64,000 bases of DNA. Source: Candidatus Chryseobacterium colombiense (GTDB taxonomy: Bacteria > Bacteroidota > Bacteroidia > Flavobacteriales > Weeksellaceae). The notes beneath the pieces were generated by a model that saw nothing but the letters and a program-made list of their open reading frames with translations, searched no databases and had not been told where the DNA came from. Shown piece after piece: positions 42,377 through 52,165 of this stretch; position 1 is the first letter of the stretch; each line of letters begins with the position of its first letter. The position numbers and the translations under genes are program-made. Location: positions 558,001 through 622,000 of the forward strand of contig CP119310.1 of assembly GCA_029203185.1 (NCBI GenBank), given 5' to 3'.

Positions 42377-45259
42377 ATGATGATGAGCTATAATCCATGT
42401 AAACCTCTCAGAATAGTAGTAATGATGCTGCTATTGATCTTATCCTACAGTAAACTCGGGGCACAGGATATTGGCCGGTATGAGGTTTCGTACCGGAATT
42501 TTAACAGGGTTAATTCGGATATTCCATCCAATATAATTTATAAGATTGTTACAGACAGCTATGGCTATGTATGGATGGCTACAGAAAAGGGATTGGTACG
42601 GTATGATGGGAATTCTTTCCGAAAATATAATGCTCCGGGTACAGATAACGAATTTATACAAGTGTATAAACCTAATGATGATCAGCTGTGGTTATTCGGA
42701 TATTCAGGAAATTCCCGCTTGTTCAACCTGAAGACTCATACATTTAGTAATGTTCTTGAACAGCCGGATGCTGCAATTTTTAAAAGCCCGGTTATATTGG
42801 CCTATCAAAAGAAAGATTCATTATCACTTTACAGGATAAACAGCACTTTCTCACAAACAGCACTTTCAAATCCCGGAAGACAGCAGATTAGAAGTAAAAC
42901 AGCTTTCATTAAAGACCTTCTGGCTGCATGGAATATTACCAATAATGGGAACAATGTATCTGCAGACACACTGTCAGTTCTGTTTAGAAATAAACCCTAT
43001 GCGATACAGATTGCAGGAAATATACTGATATTGGGAAATAAGATCTTTAAGAGGAACCCCAATGCAGCGGCAACCATGATTTATAATGGAGATCGTGATA
43101 ACATCAAAAATAATATTAGCTCTTATACCAGGATCGGGAATGATATCTACCTCGCATTTGTTGAAGCGCAGGAGTTGATCAGAATCAAACCCTTTTTTTC
43201 TAAAAACCAGCGTGATATACCTGTTCTTTCAAAGATACTGACGAAAATTGCGGTCACAAGTCTTGCAAGTGATTATCAGGGCAATCTATGGGCAGGGACA
43301 CTGGGGAATGGAATTTTTGTATTCACTCAGACGGATCTGGCAACCGTACATTTTCTGGAAACTCCGCCTATTGCCAATGAAAAAATGAATTATATTTCAG
43401 GAGTCAGCAATCTTGGAAGTGATGTTTTGGCTTTGGGGCATATTCGTGACAGGGTAAGCCTCTTATTCGGGGAAAAAGTAGTAAATGTTCAGATGTCCGA
43501 TGCACAGTCACTGAATGAAATCAGAGCTGTTTATAAGGTTAAGAATAACTGGTTTTTTTTCGGAAATCAAAATAGCTATACGGCTAAAGGAAACACGATT
43601 CCTGGGAAAATCTCTTCGTTACCCGTTAGCAGTCATACTCCTTTTAAGGATGGGGTATTATTCAATGGGCAATACTATTTCACGACCAAAACTGCGACTT
43701 TCTTTATTGATGGCAATGGCAATATCATTACTGATAAAAAATATACAGGAGCTAATATACTTTCAATAGCACCGGTTAATGAGCATATATGCTTTTATGG
43801 GACGAACGATGGGCTTTACCGGAATAATATCCGACAGGTTTATTTTTCAGGAAACCGCATCAATAAAATCAGATTGCTACAAAACAAGCTGATTATATGT
43901 ACTCAGCAGGGAGCTTATGTTTCCTTATTGAATCATAATTCGGAAATGGGAAAACCTTTCAGAATATTTGAACAAAACAGTTATGACATAAAAGCAGATG
44001 AGAAGTATTGTTATCTGAAAACAGATGAAGGGGTAATGATCTTTGATCTCCATACCTGGAAGCGCCTGAATGTAATTGATACTAAAACCTACTTGTTTTC
44101 TATTAATGATTTTATGATCAGTTCTGATAAAGTGATACTGGCAACTGACCGGGGAATTTATTACTTTCCTAAAGAATATATTCAAGATCCCCGGAATAAA
44201 GTTATTCCCAAAATATATCTTACGGCATCACTTACAGGATTCAACCCATCCGGAGGGATCTCCACCATTGATTACTCTAAAAAACTTTCGGTAACTCTTC
44301 TGGCTGATGTGCTGGATTTTGCCAATGAGGCGAAAAATATCAGCTATAAGATCAATTTTAATGACGATGACATCAGCAATTGGCAGCCTCTAAATAACCG
44401 TACCATTACACTCAATAATTTGGAACCCGGTAAATATGTGGTTACCGTTAAAACCAAAGGTAAATACTCCGGTCTCGAAAACAGCAGTTCATATACCCTT
44501 ATCATCCGGCCTTTGTGGTATCAGCAATTTTGGGTGCATTTGCTTCTGGGAATTGTATTACTTTTGTTGCTTACTGTTATATTGCTGAAATGGTACAGAA
44601 TCCAGTTAAAGAAGGCAAGAAAAAAGATGAATGATCAACTAAGAGTCAGTGAACTGGAATCAAAAAATCTTTTTGCACAGCTAAAGCCCCATTTTATTTT
44701 CAATGTTCTGACCCCTTTACAATCCTACTTTATTAATGGTGATGATATAGGAGGATTGGAATATATTGATAATTATGCAAAATTGATGCGTGGCTTTTTG
44801 CAAGAAAGCAGAGAAAGCTATATAACAATCACAAAGGAAATAGATTTTCTCCGGCATTACCTGTTCATTCAACAGCGTCGTTTTAATAACAACTTTTTAT
44901 ATTCGTTTATTATTGACCCTAATGTAAATGCATCGCAATTGTATATTCCCACGCTGATCCTGCAGCCCATTGTTGAAAATGCAATAGAGCACGGGGTTAA
45001 TGGGCAGACTGATGGGCAGATTATAATCAATATCAAAATAAAAGAAAAGTCTCTTCTCATATCCGTAACAGATAATGGAAAAGGCATAATGCCTGAAAGT
45101 GTATTTCTGAAGCCAGATCATGCACTGGAAATTATCCGGGAACGTCTTGAGCTGATCCGTATAAAACATACCATAGGAATGCTGGAGATAATACCTAACG
45201 CTTCGACACCCGGTACGACTGTCGTAATAGTATTACCTATTTTAAATACCCAACCCTAA
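42377..45259 (+). CDS. Sensor histidine kinase, Reg_prop propeller and LytS-type kinase
   Basis: A 960-residue sensor. A signal sequence (about 1-29) is followed by a periplasmic beta-propeller of two-component regulator repeats (IYKIVTDSYGYVWMATEKGL, LASDYQGNLWAGTLGNGI and others). A Y_Y_Y-type Ig-like domain lies at about 640-710 (NLEPGKYVVTVKTKGKYSG). A membrane helix spans about 718-740. The cytoplasmic kinase is of the LytS/His_kinase class with His772 in LKPHFIFN, and the ATP-binding part has QPIVENAIEHGVNGQ and VTDNGKGI. Such proteins sense an exported polysaccharide or other envelope ligand. It is paired with the LytTR regulator 3 bp downstream and is divergent from the membrane-protein operon. 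Confidence 0.92.
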   Translation: MMMSYNPCKPLRIVVMMLLLILSYSKLGAQDIGRYEVSYRNFNRVNSDIPSNIIYKIVTDSYGYVWMATEKGLVRYDGNSFRKYNAPGTDNEFIQVYKPNDDQLWLFGYSGNSRLFNLKTHTFSNVLEQPDAAIFKSPVILAYQKKDSLSLYRINSTFSQTALSNPGRQQIRSKTAFIKDLLAAWNITNNGNNVSADTLSVLFRNKPYAIQIAGNILILGNKIFKRNPNAAATMIYNGDRDNIKNNISSYTRIGNDIYLAFVEAQELIRIKPFFSKNQRDIPVLSKILTKIAVTSLASDYQGNLWAGTLGNGIFVFTQTDLATVHFLETPPIANEKMNYISGVSNLGSDVLALGHIRDRVSLLFGEKVVNVQMSDAQSLNEIRAVYKVKNNWFFFGNQNSYTAKGNTIPGKISSLPVSSHTPFKDGVLFNGQYYFTTKTATFFIDGNGNIITDKKYTGANILSIAPVNEHICFYGTNDGLYRNNIRQVYFSGNRINKIRLLQNKLIICTQQGAYVSLLNHNSEMGKPFRIFEQNSYDIKADEKYCYLKTDEGVMIFDLHTWKRLNVIDTKTYLFSINDFMISSDKVILATDRGIYYFPKEYIQDPRNKVIPKIYLTASLTGFNPSGGISTIDYSKKLSVTLLADVLDFANEAKNISYKINFNDDDISNWQPLNNRTITLNNLEPGKYVVTVKTKGKYSGLENSSSYTLIIRPLWYQQFWVHLLLGIVLLLLLTVILLKWYRIQLKKARKKMNDQLRVSELESKNLFAQLKPHFIFNVLTPLQSYFINGDDIGGLEYIDNYAKLMRGFLQESRESYITITKEIDFLRHYLFIQQRRFNNNFLYSFIIDPNVNASQLYIPTLILQPIVENAIEHGVNGQTDGQIIINIKIKEKSLLISVTDNGKGIMPESVFLKPDHALEIIRERLELIRIKHTIGMLEIIPNASTPGTTVVIVLPILNTQP

Positions 45260-45262
45260 ATT

Positions 45263-45997
45263 ATGAAACTGAAAGCCTTTATAGTAGATGATGAAGCCAT
45301 GACAAGGAATACACTTGCTGCCTTGATCAGAAAGTTCTGTCCCGATGTAGAAATTTCAGGTATGGCAGAAAATTTTTCCACTGCTGTTGAAGCGCTTAAA
45401 CTAAAGCAGGTAGATATTATTTTCATGGATATTAACCTTGGAGATCGTACCGGTTTTGAAGTGCTGGATGAATTGCTGTCTTATCAGGCGGCGGTTGTTT
45501 TTGTGACCGCTTATGAAGAGTTTGCATTAAAAGCATTCAAATATGCCGCGATCAATTATTTACTGAAACCTGTAAGTCATCTTGAACTTATTGAAACAGT
45601 CAGCAGAATAAAGCAGTCAAAATTAGGTACTGTTGCATCGACAGATCTAACCGGGGAAAATGCTTATGAAAGAAAACGGATCTCGATTCCTAATAAGAAC
45701 AAAATAGAGCTGGTTGCGATTAGCAATATCGTTTACCTGGCAGCCGAAGGAAGCTATACTCTTATTTATTTACAAAATAAGGAACGTATTATGATTTCTA
45801 AACATCTTAAGCAGTTAGAGGAAATATTATCAGCCTATCCGCAATTCATTAGGGTTCATCGTTCATATATTGTAAACAAAAGATTTATTAATGCTTTCAA
45901 CAGGGCAGATAATGGTTACATTGAAATGTATTCAGGAGTATCAGTACCTGTAGGGGGACTCTATAGACAGGATATTTTTACTTTTTTTGAGAATTAG
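45263..45997 (+). CDS. LytTR-family response regulator
   Basis: A 244-residue regulator. The receiver domain (about 1-120) has the acidic pocket FIVDDE, the phosphorylation Asp56 (FMDINLGD), the Thr/Lys switch (VFVTAY and YLLKPV). The C-terminal LytTR DNA-binding domain (about 145-240) shows ISNIVYLAAEGSYTLIYLQNKE and PQFIRVHRSYIVN. Cognate partner of the sensor kinase just upstream. The likely target, by position, is its own operon and the divergent six-gene membrane cluster; no LytTR repeat site was confirmed. Confidence 0.93.
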   Translation: MKLKAFIVDDEAMTRNTLAALIRKFCPDVEISGMAENFSTAVEALKLKQVDIIFMDINLGDRTGFEVLDELLSYQAAVVFVTAYEEFALKAFKYAAINYLLKPVSHLELIETVSRIKQSKLGTVASTDLTGENAYERKRISIPNKNKIELVAISNIVYLAAEGSYTLIYLQNKERIMISKHLKQLEEILSAYPQFIRVHRSYIVNKRFINAFNRADNGYIEMYSGVSVPVGGLYRQDIFTFFEN

Positions 45998-46130
45998 TAA
46001 ACAGAGAAATTTTCTGTTATCACGTCATAATTTATCAAGTTTTTAAAGCTTTTTAATATCCTAACCTTAAATTTTTTTTAGGATTATTTTATAGATAACC
46101 ACTAAAAAGATTGATTAAAGAGCAGTGATA

Positions 46131-46163
46131 TTGAGCTTTTAAAAATTTCATATAAAAGCTCAA
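46131..46163. terminator. Possible bidirectional terminator
   Basis: Inverted repeat TTGAGCTTTT (46131-46140) / AAAAGCTCAA (46154-46163) between convergent genes ending at 45997 and 46185. A 13-nt loop and a modest T content make it a weak call. Confidence 0.45.
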
Positions 46164-46184
46164 TAAAACTTTTGTTTTAAGAAT

Positions 46185-46973
46185 CTATTCTGTCCAAATG
46201 TGTCCTTGGGAATACGTTCTGGCTTTTCCTGCCACAATCACTCTTTCATTTTTATTCTCACAATAGAGCTGACCTTCTCTTTCTGAGATTTGACGTGAAA
46301 AAAGGGTGTCTTTTCCTAATCTTGAAGCCCAAAACGGAATCAGCGAACAATATGCTGAGCCGGTAACAGGATCTTCGAGTATGGTCGATTGTGGAGTAAA
46401 GTATCTTGAAACAAAATCGCTATCAGTGCCGACTGCTGTTACAACAACACCTCCCGGGTCCAGATTGATAAGGTCAAAAATAGATCTTTCAATTTGTATG
46501 TTTTTTATGTCTTCTTCGGAATCGTATACCAGAACATAGTCTCTTGACTTAAAGACTTCTTTAGGTTGGATGTTAAGAGATTTTGTAATGATATCAGGAA
46601 GGGTAGATGGTTCGGGCATTCTGGACGGAAAATCCATATAATACATACCATCCTTTATTTCGACTGTCAATTCACCAACTTGAGTTTCAAATATAATTTT
46701 GCTTTTTTGATAATTCAAATGCGAAACTAAACAATGAGCTGTTGCAAGGGTGGCATGTCCACATAAATCCATTTCAATCTCAGGTGTAAACCATCTAATC
46801 TGAATTGTATTCCCGTTGTCTATAAAAAAAGCTGTTTCGGCTACAGCGTTTTCACGGGTTATTTTAAACAGTGTTTCATCGGGCAACCAATTTTTTAAGG
46901 GAACAACACAAGCCTGGTTTCCTCGGAAAATTTCCTCTGTAAAGGAATCTATTTGATATAATTCTAACTTCAT
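46185..46973 (-). CDS. PhzF-family isomerase/epimerase
   Basis: About 262 residues from ATG at 46973 (an ATG at 46997 adds eight residues before the family start). The fold shows LYQIDSFTEEIFRGNQACVV at the start, NAVAETAFF with the catalytic Glu of PhzF proteins, RWFTPEIEMDLCGHATLATA, and the second-half repeat VGTDSDFVSRYFTPQ with DPVTGSAYCSLIPFW. PhzF itself isomerises trans-2,3-dihydro-3-hydroxyanthranilate in phenazine synthesis, but most members act on other metabolites, and no phenazine genes are nearby. A single gene, convergent with the response regulator. Confidence 0.92.
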   Translation of the reverse strand: MKLELYQIDSFTEEIFRGNQACVVPLKNWLPDETLFKITRENAVAETAFFIDNGNTIQIRWFTPEIEMDLCGHATLATAHCLVSHLNYQKSKIIFETQVGELTVEIKDGMYYMDFPSRMPEPSTLPDIITKSLNIQPKEVFKSRDYVLVYDSEEDIKNIQIERSIFDLINLDPGGVVVTAVGTDSDFVSRYFTPQSTILEDPVTGSAYCSLIPFWASRLGKDTLFSRQISEREGQLYCENKNERVIVAGKARTYSQGHIWTE

Positions 46974-46997
46974 AATTGATATAATTCGGTAGTGCAA

Positions 46998-47728
46998 AGG
47001 TAAATTAATTCTTGTGTATTAATCCCCATTAAAATGAGTCGGGTATTGATTTCTTTTTTGGAAATAATATCACATTCGTAACTGTCTTGTTACTGATTAA
47101 TTATATAATGAAAATATTTATAAGCCTCTATATCTATTTAAAAAATGAATTTATAGAATTTTTTATAAGATTTCATTTTTCTGCAGCTCTTCCAAAATCC
47201 GTTAAATACCCAGATTAATAGGAGTTCGGGAATTTGTTTTTCTATTCAGATTGCCAATATTTTATTTATATAATTATTTATGGTTGTTTTATTTTTAATT
47301 AATTTTAATTTTTGGTGTATATATGATAATTGTATTTTTTTCACATAAAAATGATTTATATTTATTTTTTTACGTTAAATTTAATTAAAATACAATATAT
47401 GGTTCAAAATTAATTATATTTGTGAAATTTTTTAATCAATATTACTTGTTGGTATTATTTTTGACAAATATTATATGTTTAAAATTAATCTCAATTTTGT
47501 GATTTTTATATATTTTAATATGACGATCTGTTTATGAAATAATCAACATATTATTAATATGTAAATGAATAAGATAATCATTGGAAAATATTATAATTAT
47601 TGGACTATATGATTAAATAAATGAATTAAAACATGAAAATTATTAAAAATACTATATGAATAGAGGTGTAAATATTTATACTCTTTCATTAAGATATTCA
47701 AGTTTCTATTAATTTAAAACACAATTTT
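46998..47728. other. Very AT-rich intergenic region before the tandem secreted proteins
   Basis: No gene over 730 bp. It is among the most AT-rich stretches of the window, with many ATTTAATT-like runs. It must hold the promoter of the three-gene cassette starting at 47729; no convincing -7 box stands out because the sequence is so AT-rich. Confidence 0.45.
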
Positions 47729-48550
47729 ATGAAGTACACAGGTACATTAATTCTTACTTTTCTGATGTTTATGAAAATGTTTTCTCAAGTAGGGATTAAT
47801 ACAGCGACACCTAAATCTACATTAGATGTAAATGGAGATTTAGCATTAAGAAAAGCATTAAGTGTGGGGGGGACAGATGTTGTAAATGGTGATACGGGTA
47901 GTGTGGATCAGGTTTTAGTTTCGAAGGGAGCCGGACAGCCTCCGGTTTGGAGATATGCAAATATTCCTTTTATGGAAAATTCTCAGTATAAGTTAGTAAA
48001 TACTTATCTTAAAACAGATCAAACAGGTATTACGACTTTATCTAATACTGTAGCTGCATCTTCTCCGGTAACGAGTAATTTGAATGAAGATTTTGATCCG
48101 GCAAAATGGGTTAAAATAACTGACTTGAGTATTCCGGTGGAAATTAAGGCATCTCAGAATAAGATAACTTATCAGGTTCAGACAGGAGTTGAATTGGTAA
48201 ATAAAGTAGCAGGTGCAGGCTCTTCTGTAGATTTTATTTGCGGTATTTTTAAGAATGATAAGCTTGTTGCATTAAGACCTGATGGGATTTCAGCAATTGA
48301 TACTGCACCAACGCAGAGTATTTTCACATTAAATTATACAGAAGAAGATGTTCCTACGGGTAATTATACAGTGGATGTTGCTTGTAGAAAGATTTCTTCA
48401 TCGGATGTAGCCAACAATTATTTTAGAATTGGTGTTAATATTCCCACTTATGGTCCAACTCCAATTTTGACTAATAATTCCTCAAATGCTTTTAGTTTGA
48501 GATCTTTACTAAAAATCGATATTGCAGAACTTGTTACCTATACCAATTAG
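47729..48550 (+). CDS. Secreted QVGIN-type protein, tandem paralogue 1
   Basis: A 273-residue exported protein with signal peptide (about 1-19, ending FSQ) and VGINTATPKSTLDVNGDLAL after it. A short coiled or collar region leads to a beta-rich domain holding FICGIFKNDKLVALR and YTVDVACRKISSS, two Cys (CGIF and VAC) conserved in the next two genes. No enzyme motif and no type IX sorting domain. The LDVNGD segment resembles the stalks of phage-tail-type and peptidase S74 surface proteins. First gene of a tight cassette (4 bp to the next). Confidence 0.78.
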   Translation: MKYTGTLILTFLMFMKMFSQVGINTATPKSTLDVNGDLALRKALSVGGTDVVNGDTGSVDQVLVSKGAGQPPVWRYANIPFMENSQYKLVNTYLKTDQTGITTLSNTVAASSPVTSNLNEDFDPAKWVKITDLSIPVEIKASQNKITYQVQTGVELVNKVAGAGSSVDFICGIFKNDKLVALRPDGISAIDTAPTQSIFTLNYTEEDVPTGNYTVDVACRKISSSDVANNYFRIGVNIPTYGPTPILTNNSSNAFSLRSLLKIDIAELVTYTN

Positions 48551-48554
48551 AATC

Positions 48555-49430
48555 ATGAAAAAGACATTAATATTTTCAATCACTCTGATCTCAACTTTAT
48601 TATGTGCACAAGGCAATGTCGGGGTGGCTACAACAAATCCTAGAAGCAATCTCGATGTAAATGGAGACCTCAATATAGGGAAAAAATTATTTTTAGATAA
48701 TGGTACAGGGACGCTTGTTCCTGGAAGTGTAGGACAGGTTTTGGTTTCTAGGGGACCGAATAGTTCACCTACATGGAAGACATTCAGAATTCCGGAATAT
48801 TTAACGAACAAGTATTATCTTATCTTTAATGATTCTTTTCGGGATTTAAATACTTCAAATACAACAAATCAGGGACCTTCTGGAACGACCGGTCAGGGTA
48901 TTACATTCACGAATGCGGAAACGGCGACGGGTATAGTGCCTGCGACAGATTTCGTTCAGGATACACCACTCACATCTTTAACTGTGGCTGGGAAAAATTT
49001 TAAGACAATATCAGGTTTGTCTCAAAATTTTACGGTTAATAGTACGCAAAATAGTACCTATCTGCTCTTCGAAACTGTAGTACAGCAAAATAATGGAGCG
49101 GGAGATGGATCTAATATTAAATTTGCATGCGGTATTTTTGTAGATGGACTATTGAAAAGTATGAGAATTAATAAGGTTACTGCAAGTCCTAATAATAACA
49201 CCTTTATCACTCATACTCAGATTGGAGGTGTTGAAAATCTTACACCAGGTACCCATTCAGTGAGTGTTGCTTGTTCAAGGCTAACGAATCCTGTATCAGG
49301 ATTAACTTTGGCTATTGGAGTTCCGGCATCCACATCTGTAGGGAACTTAAATAATTTTATGACACAATCTTCTCTGAAAGTTGATGTTTTTGAAATTCCA
49401 CAGAATTTTTCAGTAATAGTAAATCCATAA
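48555..49430 (+). CDS. Secreted QVGIN-type protein, tandem paralogue 2
   Basis: About 291 residues from ATG at 48555 (an earlier ATG at 48522 lies in the end of the previous gene). A signal peptide ends near LLCAQG. NVGVATTNPRSNLDVNGDLNI and a KLFLDNGTG segment follow. The core domain repeats IKFACGIFVDGLLKSMR and HSVSVACSRL, matching paralogue 1 in the CGIF and VAC motifs. Function unknown. It lies 4 bp after the first gene and 2 bp before the third, so the three are co-transcribed. Confidence 0.78.
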   Translation: MKKTLIFSITLISTLLCAQGNVGVATTNPRSNLDVNGDLNIGKKLFLDNGTGTLVPGSVGQVLVSRGPNSSPTWKTFRIPEYLTNKYYLIFNDSFRDLNTSNTTNQGPSGTTGQGITFTNAETATGIVPATDFVQDTPLTSLTVAGKNFKTISGLSQNFTVNSTQNSTYLLFETVVQQNNGAGDGSNIKFACGIFVDGLLKSMRINKVTASPNNNTFITHTQIGGVENLTPGTHSVSVACSRLTNPVSGLTLAIGVPASTSVGNLNNFMTQSSLKVDVFEIPQNFSVIVNP

Positions 49431-49432
49431 AG

Positions 49433-50215
49433 ATGAAAAATATTTATATAATAGGAGTTTTCTTTGCAACGATCTGTTATGGTCAGGTAGGGATCAATAC
49501 AAATACTCCTGCAAAAACCTTAGATGTTAACGGGACATTAAATGTCAGAAAAGAAATTCGAACAGGAGGAACTCCCAGCGCGGTAGGAGATGCGGGAACT
49601 TCAGGGCAAATATTTACTGTAGCAGGTTCAACTTCCGATGCCTGGAAAACTTTTCAAATAGCCAATGGTACAGGAAGTCTTTCCTTATATTATTTGAATA
49701 CCGTAAAGGATAATGTGGGTATACAATTTACTCAAACTGGAAGTACAGGAATTTATACTATGGATGATCCATATTCTGCGACTAAGTGGTCGTACATACC
49801 TGGTATAACAGATAGTTTTGTAGTCACTCGTGCAGATAATAAATCTAAAGCAATATTATCTTTTCAGACCACTGTTCAGATAGCCAGACCTACAGGATTA
49901 TCTTGGTCAACAGGTTCGGCGAGTTATGCATGTGGTATTTTCTTAGAAAAAGATGGAGCTCCCGGAGTTTTAAAAGCTGTAAGAAACGATGTAGTGCGTG
50001 GTATTCCTGGTAGTTATAGAGTGTATAATTTGAATGTTACATTAGATGCTTTAGCTGCAGGTTCATATGTCGTAAAAGCAGCTTGTACAAATAGAAATTT
50101 AGGTTCAGGAAATAATGTGGCTACTTTAGGAATAGGACGGGCTGTTGATACATCCAATTTGAATAGTGCAATGTCACAATCTACATTAACGACTTCTATG
50201 CTTCAGACTTACTAG
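49433..50215 (+). CDS. Secreted QVGIN-type protein, tandem paralogue 3
   Basis: A 260-residue exported protein. A signal peptide (about 1-17, ending CYG) is followed by QVGINTNTPAKTLDVNGTLNV. The core has SYACGIFLEKDGAPG and YVVKAACTNRNLGSG, again the CGIF and AC positions of its two paralogues, but the other parts have drifted far. It ends the cassette, followed by a strong terminator at 50261. Three divergent copies in a row suggest a set of surface subunits or variants, such as coat or adhesin parts; no partner secretion gene is adjacent. Confidence 0.78.
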   Translation: MKNIYIIGVFFATICYGQVGINTNTPAKTLDVNGTLNVRKEIRTGGTPSAVGDAGTSGQIFTVAGSTSDAWKTFQIANGTGSLSLYYLNTVKDNVGIQFTQTGSTGIYTMDDPYSATKWSYIPGITDSFVVTRADNKSKAILSFQTTVQIARPTGLSWSTGSASYACGIFLEKDGAPGVLKAVRNDVVRGIPGSYRVYNLNVTLDALAAGSYVVKAACTNRNLGSGNNVATLGIGRAVDTSNLNSAMSQSTLTTSMLQTY

Positions 50216-50260
50216 TTTTTATTTTTATAATTGGTTTAATAATAAAAACATATAAAATTT

Positions 50261-50294
50261 AAATCCTGAAAATTGATCGTTTTCAGGATTTTTT
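50261..50294 (+). terminator. Terminator of the three-gene secreted-protein cassette
   Basis: Perfect 12-bp stem AAATCCTGAAAA (50261-50272) / TTTTCAGGATTT (50280-50291), 7-nt loop and T run, 46 bp after the last stop. Confidence 0.9.
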
Positions 50295-50328
50295 ATTGCT
50301 GTAAAGTAAAGCCAAATATCATTATAAC

Positions 50329-50361
50329 AAAAAAGTGACTGTTCCGGAAGACAGTCACTTT
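50329..50361 (-). terminator. Terminator of the SusC/SusD operon
   Basis: Stem AAAGTGACTGT (50332-50342) / ACAGTCACTTT (50351-50361). On the minus strand it is followed by a T run (the A run at 50329-50334 of the plus strand). It lies about 32 bp after the SusD gene ends. Confidence 0.88.
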
Positions 50362-50392
50362 CTACGAAAAAAATCAATCTGAAAATAAGAAA

Positions 50393-52153
50393 TTAATAGC
50401 CCGGGTTTTGAGCAAATTCCTTAGAAACATCAAGAGTTGCCTGTGGAATCGGAAAAATTCTTCTGTAGGGTTGAGTCGCAGGTTTTGCTGTTCCTGCAAG
50501 ATCAAATTTTCCAAACCTGATCATTGCTTTTCTTCTGTACATTTCCCAATACAGTTCATATCCTGATTCTTTAAATAATGTATTGGCATCCAAAGAAGTA
50601 AGTGCAACACCTGGTGTATTGTTCTTTAAAGCATCATTGGTTCTGCTTGTTCTTAATTTGTTCATATCTGCCAAAGCTGCAGTCATATTTCCACTTCTGA
50701 AATAGGCTTCTGCTCTCATCATATAGATGGTTCCTAATCTGTACAATGGCACATCCATTCCGCTGGTTCCGTTGTTTCCGTAACCAGGATCAAATTCAAA
50801 CTTAAAGTTTCTTACTCCTCTATTGATTTGAGCTTGTGTAAATACAGCTTCTGAAGGATTGTCAAAATTAAGTTCAGGAGTGAAATCTGCGGCAAGGGTT
50901 GTATTTTTTTCTGTGAATAGTTTATAAACTTTAATTCTTCCATCAGCGGTCATATCAAAGTTACCATTAGCAAGAATTTTAGGACCATATTGCTGACCAA
51001 CCTGTAAACCTCTATTGAAGTGAAACCAAGGCTTTCCTGTTCCTTCCACTTTACTTGTTGAGGGTACGCTTATATCGGTTCCGTCATTTCTGAACCATGT
51101 TCCGTCTTCATACTGATAAGTTCTTTGGAAACGAGGGTCATCATGATTTCCGTTCCATGAATAATAGAATTCAGGAGTGATGCAGGAAGCATTTGTTCCC
51201 CTGTTATCGGGAGATGGTTTCTGAATTCTTTCCATTGACATATAGGCTAAGTCGTTATCCGCATTTCTAAGCGAATTTTTCTTCTGAACAATCGTGAAAA
51301 TCAATTCTTTACTATTGTCATTATTGATATCGAAATTATGGAAATAATTGGATTCTAAGCTGAACAGTCCTCCGTTGATCAACAGATTGGAATATTGAAT
51401 GACTTTATCCATATCTGTTCCGCCTCCGTTGACTGCCTGTTCTGTAAAATTGAAGGTAGCAGCTGTTTTATTTTTTAAGACAGCTCTGTTCAGGTACATA
51501 TCGGCCAATAAAGCATAAGCCGCCTGTTTTGTAAATCTTCCGGCGTGAGTATTTTGAGTTTTAATATCCGCCAAATTGGGAATAAGCCCTTCAACTTCAG
51601 TAATTAAAGCATCAATCGTTGTTTCTGCTTTCTTAATCTCTATAGGGGCATTCAGATTATCCGGATCTCTGTAAGGAGCCTGTCCGAACAGATCTATTGT
51701 TGTATAGGTGTAATAAGCCAATAAACCCTTTGCTTCCGCTAAAAATAAAGCTTTATTGCTTATATTGCTTTGGTTAATGCTTCCTATAGCTGTTAAAGAT
51801 TTGGTAATCCCTAATGTCAGCTGATTGAATGTTGTTTTTACCACATCACTATTAGAATCCCAGGTAAATTCATGCATCGCTCTCCATTTTCCGCCGTCTC
51901 CCCAATCACTTCCTCTGGTTGGTAAGATGGCTTCATCCGTAGAATATTCCTGTAAAGCAAATACACTTCCGTGATCTACAAATGTTCCGTCGCCAAGCTG
52001 GCCATAAGCTGCGGCTAAAGAAGCTTCTGGATCTGCAGCGATTGAGCTAGGGACTTCGTCAAGTAATTTTTCATCCAGATTGGTACATCCTATTAAAGAC
52101 ATAACGGCAACGGATAAAATGATTTTATTAATATTTAAAAATGTTGATTTCAT
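50393..52153 (-). CDS. SusD/RagB-family outer-membrane nutrient-binding lipoprotein
   Basis: A 586-residue protein. The lipoprotein signal (VAVMSLIGCTN) is followed by NLDEKLLDEVPSS, standard for the family. TPR-like helices (LFLAEAKGLLAYYTYTTIDL with FGQAPYRD) and the C-terminal SusD core (MRAEAYFRSGNMTAALADMNKLR, EMYRRKAMIRFGKFD, RIFPIPQATLD) are present. The length is usual. It binds substrate on the surface and lids the SusC barrel upstream. No glycoside hydrolase is in the operon; the neighbours are a PI-PLC-like phospholipase and a phosphoesterase, so the ligand may be a phospholipid-derived compound rather than a glycan (inferred). Confidence 0.93.
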   Translation of the reverse strand: MKSTFLNINKIILSVAVMSLIGCTNLDEKLLDEVPSSIAADPEASLAAAYGQLGDGTFVDHGSVFALQEYSTDEAILPTRGSDWGDGGKWRAMHEFTWDSNSDVVKTTFNQLTLGITKSLTAIGSINQSNISNKALFLAEAKGLLAYYTYTTIDLFGQAPYRDPDNLNAPIEIKKAETTIDALITEVEGLIPNLADIKTQNTHAGRFTKQAAYALLADMYLNRAVLKNKTAATFNFTEQAVNGGGTDMDKVIQYSNLLINGGLFSLESNYFHNFDINNDNSKELIFTIVQKKNSLRNADNDLAYMSMERIQKPSPDNRGTNASCITPEFYYSWNGNHDDPRFQRTYQYEDGTWFRNDGTDISVPSTSKVEGTGKPWFHFNRGLQVGQQYGPKILANGNFDMTADGRIKVYKLFTEKNTTLAADFTPELNFDNPSEAVFTQAQINRGVRNFKFEFDPGYGNNGTSGMDVPLYRLGTIYMMRAEAYFRSGNMTAALADMNKLRTSRTNDALKNNTPGVALTSLDANTLFKESGYELYWEMYRRKAMIRFGKFDLAGTAKPATQPYRRIFPIPQATLDVSKEFAQNPGY

Positions 52154-52165
52154 GATTTCTTTAAA

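Noticed and set aside
47729..50215. Reading the three VGIN proteins as a prophage tail-fibre region
   Set aside because: No capsid, terminase, tail-tube or lysis genes are near, and each protein has its own signal peptide; a bacterial surface role is more likely.
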